A DNA stretch of 64,000 nt from Petunia secreta (taxonomy: Eukaryota > Streptophyta > Magnoliopsida > Solanales > Solanaceae): NCBI GenBank assembly GCA_029990175.1, contig JARKIP010000028.1, forward strand, positions 8,868,501 through 8,932,500, written 5' to 3'. The translations under genes were made by a program, and so were the position numbers. Below the pieces are notes generated by a model. The model made no database searches. It saw nothing but the letters and a program-made list of their open reading frames with translations, and had not been told where the DNA came from. Numbering within the stretch: the first letter of the stretch is position 1; each line of letters starts with the position of its first letter. This document shows positions 1 through 12,200 of the stretch, piece by piece.

Positions 1-2
1 AT

Positions 3-1064
3 GTGATGGCCGAAGTGCACGAAGGCGAATGTGGCAACCATTCGGGGGGAAAGTCCCTAGTGCGTAAATTGCTAAGAGCTGGGTATTATTGGCCCACAAT
101 AAGTGCCGATGTGAAAGCCTTCGTGCAAAAATGTGATAAGTGCCAACGCCACGGACCGATGATTCACCAACAGGCCGAGCCTCTTCATTCGGTGGTATCA
201 CCATGGCCCTTCATGAAATGGGGAATGGATGTCGTGGGACTATTGCCCAAAGGAAAAGGTGGTGTTCGGTTCATCTTAGTGCTGATCGATTACTTTACAA
301 AATGGGTGGAAGCGGCAGCTCTCACCGAAGTGAAGCAAAAGCAAGTAATCGACTTCATTAGAAAGAATATCATCTATAGGTTCGGCGTCCCAAAAGAGAT
401 CACTTGTGACAATGGCAAACAATTCATGGGGGCTGCTATCACTGACTTTTTTAAACAATGGGGAATCAAAAGGGTAGCCTCGACTCCATATCACCCAAGT
501 GCTAATGGCCAAGCTGAGTCTTCAAATAGGATCATAATTGAAAATTTGAAGAAACGACTTGATGAGAAGAAAGGCCCTTGGCCCGAGGAGCTGCATGGAG
601 TGATATGGGCCATGCGTACAACGGAGAAGAACAGCACCGGTGAGACCCCTTTTTCATTAGCCTATGGCATGGATTCTCTCATCCCGGTAGAAGTGGGCGA
701 ACCAAGCTCTCGGTATGCTCATACAACTGAAGACGCCAACCAAGAGGCGATGCGCATTGAGCTAGATTTGCTCGAAGAAAAGAGGGAATTAGCTTTGGTT
801 CGGCTTGCTGCCCAAAAAAGACAGATCGAGGCTTACCTCAACAGGAAAGCTAAATTTAGGGACTTCAAGGTGGGAGATTACGTGTTGAAAACTGTGAATC
901 AATCAACGAAGGAGGACAACGGGGGGAAACTCATTGCAAATTGGGAAGGACCTTACAGGGTCAAAGCAATCGTTGGAAAAGGCTCTTATCAAATTGAATC
1001 TCTGCAAGGCAAACCCGAACCTCTGAATTGGAATGTCTCCCACCTGAAGCGATATTACTTTTAG
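3..1064 (+). CDS. Integrase C-terminal part of Tat-lineage pol (5' partial)
   Basis: This is the integrase that inserts retrotransposon cDNA into the host genome. It starts in an HHCC zinc-binding region (His in VHEGECGNH, then KCDKCQRH with both Cys kept). A DDE core follows: D in WGMDVVG, D in CDNGKQF, E in NGQAESSN. The C-terminal part ends in NWNVSHLKRYYF just before the stop at 1062-1064. The frame is open from the window edge, so the true start is upstream and the first Met is only an ORF-finder start. It is clearly homologous to the integrase at 25556-26914 and, unlike that copy, keeps the second zinc-finger cysteine. The core residues visible here are intact; the upstream protease, RT and RNase H are not in the window. 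Confidence 0.9.
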   Translation: MMAEVHEGECGNHSGGKSLVRKLLRAGYYWPTISADVKAFVQKCDKCQRHGPMIHQQAEPLHSVVSPWPFMKWGMDVVGLLPKGKGGVRFILVLIDYFTKWVEAAALTEVKQKQVIDFIRKNIIYRFGVPKEITCDNGKQFMGAAITDFFKQWGIKRVASTPYHPSANGQAESSNRIIIENLKKRLDEKKGPWPEELHGVIWAMRTTEKNSTGETPFSLAYGMDSLIPVEVGEPSSRYAHTTEDANQEAMRIELDLLEEKRELALVRLAAQKRQIEAYLNRKAKFRDFKVGDYVLKTVNQSTKEDNGGKLIANWEGPYRVKAIVGKGSYQIESLQGKPEPLNWNVSHLKRYYF

Positions 1065-1755
1065 CCGAGGTAAATATATTTCGATTCTTTTTTAATTTAA
1101 ACAGCCCCGAGCCGAACAGCGCTCCCATGGCATTGAAAAACAATGTACTAACTTACTCCTCGGATCTTCATCAAGATTCACAACCGAATACTGGGGGGGG
1201 AGTGAGAAGGGTTGATAGCGAGGTCGACATCGAGCCTCCCAACCGAGGCTTATCTATCCGAGAACCGGGGACTGATGCCCGAGGATTAGATTTAGTGCAT
1301 TGTACTTAGCCCGATAGCGGCATTTTCGTATTTTCATTGAAGGTTTTTTACCTTTTCCACCCAAGGTCCGCTTCGACTTGGTTCTTTGTACATAGCCTTT
1401 GGCTCGCTGATATCAATAAAATGCCATCGCTTACACTCATCTTAACTTCGCTTACGTTCATTTTATCTGTATGAATTTTGCATTTTAAAGCCGCGCAATG
1501 CATCGACTCGAGGGCGAGACGTCGTCCAAAGTTTGCATCGGTCAAATTCTGCTCAAGTCTTGCAAGCAAGCATTTAAACTTTATATCAAAGTGTTCGGTA
1601 TATGTAAAGAACCATCACACGAAGTAAAGATGCAAAAACTTTCATTAAAGGCCCGAAGGCTAAACATTTACATACAAAAATGATCCGAAGGTCGAAAAGT
1701 CCAAACTTAAGAGCCCGAAGGCTTACAAAGAAATGCTATAAGCGATTTATGCGAT
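1065..1755. other. Non-coding spacer between integrase and antisense gene, with a G-rich polypurine run
   Basis: About 690 bp separate the end of pol from the 3' end of the minus-strand gene. No ORF here resembles a known protein. The one marked feature is a purine run at 1193-1211 (eight or more G, then AGTGAGAAGGG), similar in kind to the PPT before the LTR. Element 2 also has a G-rich run in the equivalent spacer (27198-27211). Sense and antisense transcripts would both terminate in this spacer. Confidence 0.6.
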
Positions 1756-4518
1756 TTATGCCTCGGGAGAATCTCCTCCATCCTCGGAGCCCCCTTCGGC
1801 ATCTTCTTCCTCCTCTTCCTCCTCACCGCCGCTCGAGGCCTCACTTGAAGGAAGTTCGTCGATGATAGCTTGAGCTTCGGCCGCCTTCACCTCGGCTTTG
1901 GCGATCTCTTCATCCAGATCAATCTCCCCGGCGCGACATCGCTTGAGCAGCCTTAGCCGAGACTTGATAATGGCCCATCGCTTATCCAGTTCGGCGCTTT
2001 TCACCTTAAGCGCAGCCCTATCTTTTCGATCGGCAATTTCATCCTTCAGGGCCGCAATCTGGGCATCCTTAGCTGAAAGTTTGAGAGCTTCGCCCTCAAG
2101 CTTCTTTATATGAAGCAAGTGATCTTTCAGCTGCTCCTGGTGCTTCTTAGCCAAATTCACAGCCTCGTTTTTTGTTCGCGACAACTCACCGTCCAACCTC
2201 GCAACTTCTTCAGCCAACTTCGAGCGTTCAGCTTGAAAATCGTCACTCAGGACCTTGATCTTGGCCTCGGAATTCGCCTCAGCTTCGCGTAGATCAGCCT
2301 GAGACTTGGCTAAATTAGCTTTCAGCGAAGCAATTTGGGCTTTGAATTTGTCCCTTTGCTGATCCCATAGGCGAGATACGCGCCGAACCTCGGCAGTCCT
2401 CGAGGACTCAACTTCGATCGCCTTCAGTGAAAGGATAAAGCTCTGAGCAAAAGTCAAATTTACCGAGGTTAGAAATAGCCCGAAGGTAAAGATATAAAAT
2501 TCTTTGGTTTCAAGATTGGTGACTTACCCTCACTGTGTTGGAGGCCATGGTGCTGTATAGCTAGCCCGGGGTAAACTCTTGCATAAGCTTGTCCTCGGTC
2601 GGCCCCAGCAAAGGTGTGAGGCTAAAAAGATCCTCGGGGCTGCAGCCTAGCAAATTTGAAGAGACTGGCACCTCGAGTTTCCGGTAAGCCCCCACCGAGG
2701 AAGAAATCCTTGCGGGTTCGGAGTGCGCTCTTACTGACCCGGTGCCAGCCTCTCCGGCGAATGCAGTAGCTTCAGCTTCGGTGACTTTAGCCTTGCCCTT
2801 GGCTTTTTCCGCAGCTGCATCAGGCTCAAGTTCTTGACTTTCGAGATCAATGACGTCAACGTCCCCTCGAGCCCAAGCCTCGGCGGCTTCATCATCCTCG
2901 GGCTCATCCACCAATCCTCGGCGCTTTTCAGCCACGGCTTCGGGCTGGGGAGGAATCTCCACCTCGGTGCGAGGAGTCACCGAGCGGGACGGCTTCTTCG
3001 ACGTAGCCTTCTTCCGCTTCACGCCTACGAACGAAGGAGAAACCAAAAAACATTGGAACGGAAAGAGAACGATACTTAACAACGTGAGCCGAGGACAAGA
3101 GTTACCTTTGGAAGTCCCTTGATCGGGGGCTCCCTTGGAAGTTTTAGAAGACTTGGAAGCCTTCAATCCTTTGTACTCCCCGGCTACCGCAGCCAGATCA
3201 TCGTCAGACTCGGTCTCTTCATCATCTTTCTTCTTCTCTTCCTTCTTCTTCTTCTTCTTACTCTTCTTGGTGTTAGCGGCACGATTTGGAAAACCTGACA
3301 CCGAGGGAAAGAAAGTCAGGAAAATCCCAAGGTTGCCCACTATCAAAACTCACCGTGCCTTTTGCACTGCCAACCAAATTCGGCAGCCATATTCATCCAT
3401 GTCCTCTCGGGGCGGACACGAGCCCCAGTCATTGCCTTAACCCATGTTGTCAGACCTGCCGGGGGCACGATGTCTACCTTGTTGGCTGAAAAAATAACAA
3501 AGGAACAAAATCAATAAAGTATGGACAAACTACCGAGGAGTAAAACATGGAAGGCAGTGTACTTACGCGTGTTGTTCCACCGCTCGGGGAAATTGGGCTC
3601 GGCAGATAAGACCTTGGTCTCCAGCAAGATGAACCGCTCTCTCCAGCCTCGGTCTCCGTGATCCTCACTCTTGTGGAGGAGAGCAAATTTGCCTCGGTTG
3701 TTGAGCGCCACCACCCCGGCTTTGTGGAAATAAGGGTAGTAAAGGGAAATAAGGTGTTGCAAAGTGAAGTCCACCTTCGCCTTTTTGCTTAGCCAATCCA
3801 TGCATTGGACGACTCTCCAGACACCGGGGCCAAGTTGGGCCAGACACAAATTATAAGCCCGGCAAAAGTCATCGATGACTTTGTGCACGGGAAGAGTGAA
3901 GCCGATGGTGAAGGGGTAAGTGTAAGCAAAAGACATACCCTCGATATTGTGACATACCCTACTTGTCGGATCGGGGATAACGACCTTGACCTCGGGCTCA
4001 AATCGGCACTCCCTCCGAACCCGCTCAGTGTGAGCCTGAGTAATGAGGGTTGGGGTAGTATTCACGGGGACGTTCCTGTGCTTCCCCTCCTGCTCAGCCG
4101 TCTGAGTTTGCAATTTCAAGTCCTTGGAATTGTCAAAATGGGAGGGGATTATTTGATGTGGTTCGAGTTCCTGCTCGAGGGGAATTACAGAGCCCGAAGA
4201 TCCCCCTTCGGTAGCAGTCCCTTTTTCTCCGCCGCCCGCGGCGTTGTCGCCCTCGGCGCCTTCCTCCCCGTGTACAGTCTCTTCTTCTTCTAAGTTGACA
4301 TCATCATCCCCAGCGGCTATTTCATGCCTAACCCTTTGCCTCCGTCGCGCAGCGACGCCGACGTCGGAGGTCACCTCCTCACCGCCCTCCGCCTCCACCA
4401 TCTGAAGCGGTGGCACGGAGGCAACAAATTCACCGCCAGCGGTGATAGTAGCAAGTTGATCAGCTCTGGCCCTCTCGCCAGAATCGCTAGAATCCTGTCT
4501 AGAAGTTGTTGCAGACAT
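1756..4518 (-). CDS. Antisense spliced gene of Tat element 1 (one in-frame stop)
   Basis: The three long minus-strand ORFs here join into one gene by canonical GT-AG splicing. Exons are 4518-3567, 3485-3354, 3294-3106, 3024-2528 and 2442-1756, giving 819 codons in one frame with a single TAG at 2561-2563. Start ATG 4516-4518 is chosen because the protein has the same acidic, Ser-rich opening style as other starts and a TATA-like box lies 140 bp upstream. Exon 1 carries a globular domain (FTIGFTLPVHKVIDDF ... KSEDHGDRGW) that resembles the 'putative gypsy type transposon' domain (Pfam Transposase_28, recognised by eye only). Lysine-rich NLS-like stretches, a coiled coil and an acidic C-terminal tail follow. 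Introns 1, 2 and 4 have the same phases as in element 2; intron 3 is extra. Function is unknown. The stop could be a simple decay mutation. Confidence 0.65.
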
Positions 4519-4652
4519 GGTGGTGGAGTTAAAAGCTAGAATTTCACTGATTGATCGGAAACTTGGGAAGATTTTGGAGGAGATATGGAGTTTTATCTTT
4601 TGCACTGTTGAGTGTTCAAGAAAAAGTGAAGAAGATGCTCAACAAAATGCCC

Positions 4653-4660
4653 ATTTTATA
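4653..4660 (-). promoter_or_regulatory. TATA-like box of antisense gene, element 1
   Basis: On the minus strand the sequence reads CCTATAAAATGG, 135 bp upstream of the antisense ATG at 4518. Its position suits a transcript with a leader of about 100 nt. A similar box sits in front of the homologous gene in element 2. Confidence 0.5.
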
Positions 4661-4892
4661 GGTATGGAAGATTAAGAGGCGATGATGTCACGGTCATCAT
4701 TATAACGTTGGGAGAAGCGAGAACTTCGGCGTGGAAGTTCAAGGGTCCAACGGACGAATGCCACGTGTCCACGAGAAGTGACTTGATGGGACACGGACCG
4801 TTGACAACTTTTTAAAACGCTTGGGTAAGATCTAGCCACGTCTCTCTCCCGCCAAACTTCATTCCACTCCTCGGTCTCCTCGGAAGGCAACC

Positions 4893-4911
4893 GAGGAGTG
4901 GGGGGACTATC
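4893..4911 (+). other. Polypurine tract of element 1
   Basis: GAGGAGTGGGGGGACTATC lies directly before the 3' LTR and would prime plus-strand cDNA synthesis. The same arrangement, ending in ACTATC, precedes the 3' LTR of element 2. Confidence 0.75.
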
Positions 4912-5470
4912 TGTATTGGGTAAAAATCGACCCACGGCGATTTACCCCGGTCACGCAAATCCCAACGACCGAACACGTCGCGACTAAGCAACCGCCGAAG
5001 CGGTTGAGCGAGTCGCCGAAGCCTTGGAACCGAAGATGCGTCACCGAAGGCGAGCCATGAGCTGAGCTTCGGTAACCATCGCCTCGGTCAAGCAACGGGG
5101 CCAAGTCACCGAGGTCGCAAACTCTCACCTCGGTGGATCCTCCTCGGTTCGTCCGGCTTTGCAGCCCACTACTTCACCCCACTAACTCAGCCACTACACC
5201 TCAAGATCGTGGGACAACATGGCAATAGATAGTGGAGATCATGGGCAGAGGCTGATATCTATTAATAGCAGTTCATTTCATGTAAGAGGGATCCAGAAAT
5301 ATATACCGAAACTCTGCCCGAATTTGTACTGAATATCCATATATTGAAAGCAAGTTATTTTACGCATTTTTCATCTATTACGTGCATCATTTACTGCTTT
5401 GATACAAAGATTTGCTTATATTCGAATCCAAATTCGATTTGTGTACCTAAAAACGATTTAGGCCCATACA
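4912..5470 (+). repeat. 3' LTR of Tat element 1
   Basis: It begins TGTATTGGG right after the PPT, as in element 2. I place the end at ...CCCATACA (5470) because the terminal bases align loosely with the end of the element 2 LTR and the length, 559 bp, is close to its 563 bp. The 5' copy is outside the window, so the right boundary is an inference; a CA at about 5519 is the alternative. The first 35 bases can form a hairpin (GTAAAAATCG with CGATTTAC). Confidence 0.7.
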
Positions 5471-5606
5471 GACCTCTTGGGCTCAAAAGAAACCTGGAAG
5501 ACTTTATTGGGTTTGTACAATTAATTAATTCTCCATGTTTTATTTTTAAACATCATGGAGAACTGCATTGTCATTAGGATATCCCATTTCTTACATAAAA
5601 TAATAA

Positions 5607-6036
5607 GGGGCCGTTTGGCATACACTAACAGTAATTTAATACCCGCATAAAGTCTTGGTATTATTAATACATTGTTTGGTTTTCCCTTTGTTGGTTGCAC
5701 AAAATTCAGCATTACAGTATCATGTTTGGTAGGTTTTTTCCTTTTCCACATAAAACATAGCATTGCTAATATAATGTTTGGTTCACAATCTCCTTTTCCG
5801 CATAGCTAATACTTGCATAAATCATGCGGGAAGTTGTGTATTATTTTATGCCGGTAGAAGGTGGAGTAAGTAATGTAAGAAAGAATAATTTTTAATTTAT
5901 TTAAGAAGTAAAATAATATTTAAAATTATAACATTGTATATTAATTTATAATATATTAATGATTCAAGTAATTCCTACATTATAAAACATGCATAACTAA
6001 TACCTGCATAACATGCCTCCGTACCAAACGACCCCC
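5607..6036. mobile_element. Tourist-like (PIF/Harbinger) MITE, about 430 bp
   Basis: Terminal inverted repeats read GGGGCCGTTTGG at the left and CCAAACGACCCC at the right. The flanking trinucleotides are TAA and CAA, a slightly decayed version of the 3-bp TTA/TAA duplication known for PIF/Harbinger elements. Internal phrases such as AATACCCGCATAA and TACCTGCATAA recur in the MITE at 37987-38408, so the two are one family. It has no coding capacity. It lies about 250 bp beyond the CAND1 stop codon and may be in or near its 3' UTR. Confidence 0.75.
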
Positions 6037-6286
6037 AAGTGTTAAAGACATAATGTATAGTTTGAGTGATATGTTCGTTAAGTAAAATTTTCCTACAAGA
6101 GCTGGTATACATGCAATGCTCAAACAAGATTTGATTTACAAGGGAAAAAGGTTGCAACATCTGTGAACTCCTAACGTTATCTTTGATTACTGAGCCGCCA
6201 ACAAAAAAATTGTGTAGTTCCAAAGACATGAAATCTGAGAAACAAAGTTTTACCATCACTATAATTTTTACTAAGAGCTATGAAGG

Positions 6287-9200
6287 TCACTCGTTCCTGA
6301 TAGAGCAATATTTCTCCCAGAGTGTCTGTGACTTCCCAATTTCACCCATCAGATTCTTGAACTTGTGGCTGTAGTCTCCTCCACTGCAAACAATGGCAGA
6401 AAGAAAGAAGGCATCAGACTAGGTCAGTCAAACAAGATTGACACAAGATGAAGAGGAAAGGCAACAGAAGTATCAGATAGCACAAGGATATCTTTCAAGC
6501 AAGCAAAGCCATGTTCAATCATCTGTACAATTTGTAAAAGAGCAGTCCATTACTTCATTTTGGTCGTGAAAATTCCGAAATAGAAGCTACTGTAAATATG
6601 GAAAACTTCCATTCTAGAAGAGAAAAACACCATGAAAAGCATAAGATATTATCCACCTTTATTCACGATTCAAGTCACATGTATACCTAGAAAGTTATAA
6701 TTTCAAGAGACTAATGTTGCTCACCTAATACGATTTAGAGATGCAATTGCCCGGAGAGCACTTCGAATCATGTCCTCATTGCGATCAACCTCTTGCTTGA
6801 CAGCATCCTGTTTTGGTCTGAAATTTATTGTTTTCTGCAGGGGATCCACCAACGAGTCCAGAACTGCAAGGAAAAAATACGGAAGGGTAACTTCTGAAGA
6901 GGTAAAACCTAAACTAGTCCAATTAGAAAGAAGCAGCAAAGATGCTCTACCTGCTAATACGGCTGAAGGGCACTTGTCAGCAAGTTTAGAAAGGATAAGG
7001 TGGCATGGCATTTTAACATCATAATGATCTGGACAGTAAGGCAAAGGATTCAGTTCAGCAGTAAATTCTTGTATTTGAGCAGTGGACATGTCTAATTATA
7101 CCAACCCTCACCACCTCACGAAAAAACAGAGAAAAAAATTGCAGACATTTCTTACCATTCAAACCAGATTCAAGATGTGGAACAATGAAGGATGAGGGGT
7201 TCACTTGATCAAGACAAGTGTCCAGCAAAGTGTCAACACATTCAAAACCGGCCTTTCTCAGTTCAAGTCCATCATCAACTGTATGTTTGAAGGGGCCTAG
7301 ATCAACTGTCCTTATCAATTCTTTCTGCAAAAGGGAAGAAGCATAATCATGATGGAGAATGCCAACAATCAACCGACAGAAGTGAAATTCAGAGAGCACA
7401 AGATTATGAATAACTGATGTGTCCTTTGTCTTTTAATTATGAAACATAAAATTCATATGACTTTTAAATCAAAGGCAATTCATACATGTCAGCAAACACA
7501 CATGCCAAATAGGTAGAAGTTCCAACTTTCCATCAGCGCAGGTTCTCTTTGCTCTTATTTCTCGACAACTGTGAGATACTTATCCAAAGATTAACAGAGG
7601 ATGACAAAAGCCACCTCTCTGGAAGGAGAAACTCTATTAACTTCATACCATCCTCTAACCATGACAATACTTTCAGTCCCTAGTTATTATACACGAGTAG
7701 AAGTAGAAAGAAATGATTATGAGTTTCACCACTGTATTGCAGATTCTTGCTTTATAAGTTACATCAAACTACCCTTATAATGGGGAGTAAGAATATTCAA
7801 CAGGATGTAGTGTTATCTTGGGCAAACGGCTTAGCACAGCAATCACATAGATATCTCGGGGAAAGAAAAAGGAGGAGTTTTCCCTATGGAGTTTTCCCTA
7901 TGCATGTAGTAATCCATGTAAATAATGCAACATTTGTAAGAAACACTGAAGGTGGTGTGTGTCCAAATCTCAAGTGCCTTGAAATACAGTTTCACCTCAA
8001 AAGCACAAAAACGCGATTATTGTTTAAAGAAATATTTGATACCTTAATTATTGTCTGGTCATAGAGAAGTGGCAAAAGTTCAGGTAGAAGGCCCTTTATC
8101 AGATTAGGCTTGTTATGAGCTGCAGTACTCAAGGCCAGGACTGCTGCACGCCTAACATGCTGCATAATCAACAAAGCAGGTGATGAACAGTTGTACTAAC
8201 AGAATCAACATAAAATTTAACAGAACAACCATTTAGTGTGTGTAGGGGAGGGGGAAGGTGGGGGTTTGGAGAGCTGGGAGACAACATAAAATTGTTCCCA
8301 CAATGCAAAAAGTTTTTGAAGATCAAGATAGGAATACCCGGTCTTTATCCTTAATAAGCACCAAGAAAGATGAAATTTCATGAGACAAGATTTCATCTAT
8401 CTTCTCCGGTCGCTCTACTATGGAATATTTTACAGCGATCACAACGGTTGCTCTGGTAAATGCAGCTGGATTACTAATCCGCTCCTACACAAAAGTAAAG
8501 TTAAAAACTTAGGAGACAGAACAATACGGCCAAAAGAAAAATGATCTACAGCTAAGAATTATATTATCAATTGCACCTTCAGTGCTGGAACAAGTTTGCC
8601 AGGTTCAATAAGTGCAATTTTTCCTAGGCACTCAGCTACGACATTCCGGACGCCCTCTTCGTCACTTTCACAATGATTAAAGAGCAAATTAAGTATTTTA
8701 TCCACACTTGAATCCTGGAATTCAGCATTATCCACAGACTGTCTCACAATGACCTGTTGGCAAGGACATGTTATGATGCTGAGTCCATAGAGCATGCATT
8801 TACCTAGAGGATGTGAATTCCTGAAAGAAAAGATCATCTAGAATGTAGATACCTCTTTCAGAGAATGGAGCAGTAGGTACTGTTTCTTCTGCTGATTGTC
8901 AATTTTGTCTAAGATAAAGGGCAAGTACTTTGGTAGATTACCCACAGCAATGTTTCCAAGAGCATAAGACGCAGCTGACTTAATCTCTTCAAAAGGTGAT
9001 TGGAAGGACTCAATGACAATATTTTCGATATGGGCATGCGAACTTAAGTCCTTCCTTCTTCCAATTTCCCCCAAACATAGCAAAGCAAGGTGCTGCTTAG
9101 CCTGAAATGGATAAATGAAATCAGAAAAGCAGTTTCGTAGCGTTAATTAGCAACAATCCAAGCTAGTAGAAGAGATGGAACAATCTGTTGTATATTTGCC

Positions 9201-12200
9201 ACAAGGTAGGAGATGGATATTCTTAACTCGTAGTCCATCTCATAAGGCAGTCTAAGGTAAGAAAAAATATTTTGTTCTTCTATGCATCAATAGTTATCCA
9301 CAATTATTTACAAAAACAGCTGATCACAAGAAAAAAGATCACCATATTCCAAAATCCAGGTTTATTGACCCAACCACTGGATGCTATAAGCAAGCATGCC
9401 ATAAACATAACTCACTAAACTATGATGAAATCATACACACATATCGTATGTTGGTAATATCACATTGTAGACATAATTAGTAAATTAAAGTGTGCCTTCT
9501 CTAACAATTTGAATGGACAAGTGTTTCCTTATACAATCCTGCCAAAATGCCGCCAACACACCCAAGAAGCCTTTTCTGATTTTTTAATTGAGAAATGCAG
9601 TGAACTTGACCGAGAAGGCCAGAATACTAGAGTCCATTTTATTAACATGGTATAAAGTCTTACCGATACCAGTTGTTGTGTCTTCTGATGTTCAATCCAG
9701 GGTGAGTGAGAGTTTTAGAGTCCCACAATAAAGAGAATAGACTATTGTCTCCTAATGGTATCAGAGTCATCCTGTGCAACCATAGGTGATAGTGGGCAAC
9801 ATCATCAAGAATGTTGAGTTCATAAAACGCGGTGTATGTAACACGCCAGACAAATCTCACGTTGACAAAACCCAGGAGAAATACTAGGTATATAAAGAAG
9901 TAGGCTTTAAAACCCTAGTGAGTGCTTTAAAGCCCAGCAAGCCTTGACAAAAGGTGGACAATATCACTAGTGGATTAGATTATTAATTTTAGTAAAAGAA
10001 TGAGTTACTGTATCCTTATAAAGTCTTGGAATTCTTCACCTCATGAGCTAACTTTTGTTTTTCTGACTAGTTCATTGCTATACATGGTCTAGGGAGGGGA
10101 AGTAGCATGGGTGCTAAGTGACCAAACCCCTCCATGTCATGCGCTAACTTTTGGGATTGGGTTAGTCCCAAAATGCATTTTCATACAAAAGTTTCATAGT
10201 AGACAAAGATGGATTCAGGTCTCAGACTCGCGCATTATCAAGGATATTCGCCTGGTTACCCCATCAAAAAGTATCAGGTGACGACTGAGGGTTGTGTTGG
10301 CGTGCTGAACACATAAGTAACAACAAAGGTGGACTCTCTTTAGCGGCTTTAGCTTTTTAAATGAGATGGTCACACAAATTAACAACAAACCAGCAATAAA
10401 TAAAGTGCCTACCGAATTATTACTGGTATCATCTTTCAGGCTGTCTGTCAGCATGTTCACTGTAGACGAACATTTCTGATCACCAGCGGCAAGACAAAGG
10501 ACTGCCACACATTGAGCAATGGAAAACAAAGCTTGTTTTGTAACACCGCCAGATTGAGGAGATGGTTTAGCAGTTGAAAGGAGAGAATCTAACAGTGTAT
10601 CAAAACTTGTATTGGCAGAGTAAACTAATGCAGCGAAGAAGTTTTGAAGAGCCTGTCATATTAACAAAAGTGAGTAGCAAAGCAAACGGCATAGATCAAA
10701 ACTCAAACCAACAGAAACAAGGACGTACCAGGAGGGCTTGGCCCTGAAGCAGTGAACTTCTCACTAGTGTCAAGGCTTGAGGAAGAACTTTGTTTCTCAC
10801 AGTCAAACCCACATTTGCGCTTGACCTTCTGTCAGCCATTAAAGTACAGCAAAGCTCCAGTGCAAGGGCCGTCATGTGCAAGTCTGAGTCACTGAAGTCC
10901 AAATGAATCAGAAAGTCAGAAGATATTGATAAATACTGTAGGAACATCTGACATGTGGAAATTAGTCAATCAAACAAATCATAAACTCAAACCTTATTAG
11001 TGCAGAAAGTTCCATAACAATAACTTCATAAGCAGCAGATCCAATTTTATCACCATAAGCAACAATGAGGGTGTTCAAGGTCCCTAGAGTGGCCTGTCTG
11101 AGTGCTCGATTGGCCTACTCCCCAAATAGCAAAATTGTTTGACTCTTTCTCATAATGTAAAATGCAGAGGAAATTTTCCTAAAATGTTAACACTTAAAAC
11201 ATAAGTTTCACCTTGCGTAAGAATGCAGTTAACTCGGAAATCACTTGCTCAATGACACATGAGAGGTCTAGGTGCAACGAAGAAGCAGCTATAACAGCAA
11301 AAGCCTGCAATTATTGTGAACTCTGAGATAACTCTAATCAAATAAATGCAAAAAAAAGATATGCGGGCAATAGCAAGAACATTGGCAGTAACCAAAGGTT
11401 GTTGGTCCCGCCCCTGGAAATAGTGAGAATGGAGAGGAGGAAAAGTTTAAATGTTCATTTTCTTTAACCTATGATTTCGGAAGAGGTATAGACTGAGTTG
11501 TTCTAAAGTTAAAAAAGTGCCTGTTTTTCTACAAATACTTATTTTGTTTCTTCTTAATTGATAATCAATGATCGATGACCTGCCTAATGAAAGAAAATAA
11601 TTATTCTTTTGCAAAATTCAAGACAACCTCATCATAGATACAGCTCATTTCCAAAGCTGTTAGCATCAAAACAAACCTTAACAGCTGTCAGTCTAGTTAT
11701 TTCATTGCCCATTCGATCCACCAGCACCGGAAGACATGCAGACAATTCAGCTTGCAGGTGATCTCCAAAAGTCGAAACTACGAGCCCCATGCAAGTAATT
11801 GCACACTCCTTAACCTCCTGGAAGTCGAGCACAGTTTAAGTATACATCAACTCACCTAAGAAAATCCTCATTTCTAAAGCAAGATACTAACCTGATCCTG
11901 ATCTTGGTTTGTCAAACGCGCCATGATAGCATTATATATTGGATGAACATACACCTTGAAATCAAAAGTGGGACCCTGAAAAGCAATATATAATGTTTCA
12001 GAGAAAGCTAAAAAAGATTGCTCATTGGAACAGTAAAGACACCTAACCTCAATGTTTGGCCGCAGAACCCGTACAAGTTCACCACAAACTCTTAATGCTT
12101 CAGCAGTAACTTTGTAATATCGTTCACCAACAGCAGATATAACCGGACTAGATATAGCCTAGTTAACACAACAGAGAGTATAGTCAAAGACAAATCCTCA

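Larger units (their letters stand above)
1..5470 (+). mobile_element. Ty3/gypsy Tat-lineage LTR retrotransposon, 3' part (element 1)
   Basis: The window opens inside pol. In order it holds the integrase end (to 1064), a non-coding spacer, a minus-strand spliced gene (1756-4518), a polypurine tract and a 3' LTR (4912-5470). The integrase sequence, the antisense gene between pol and LTR, and the PPT/LTR junction (ACTATC then TGTATTGGG) all match the complete Tat-lineage element at 20629-32015, so both belong to one lineage although the LTR interiors differ. The 5' LTR and gag lie outside the window, so insertion age and target duplication cannot be read. The last five bases after the proposed end, GACCT (5471-5475), would be the target duplication if the 3' boundary is right. 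Confidence 0.85.

Noticed and set aside
5471..5519. Longer 3' LTR of element 1 ending at TTGTACA
   Set aside because: It would give 608 bp, further from the 563-bp LTR of element 2, and the terminal bases align less well; kept only as an alternative.
7747..8064. Plus-strand ORF of 105 codons
   Set aside because: It overlaps a CAND1 intron and exon on the opposite strand and shows no motif; it is a chance ORF.
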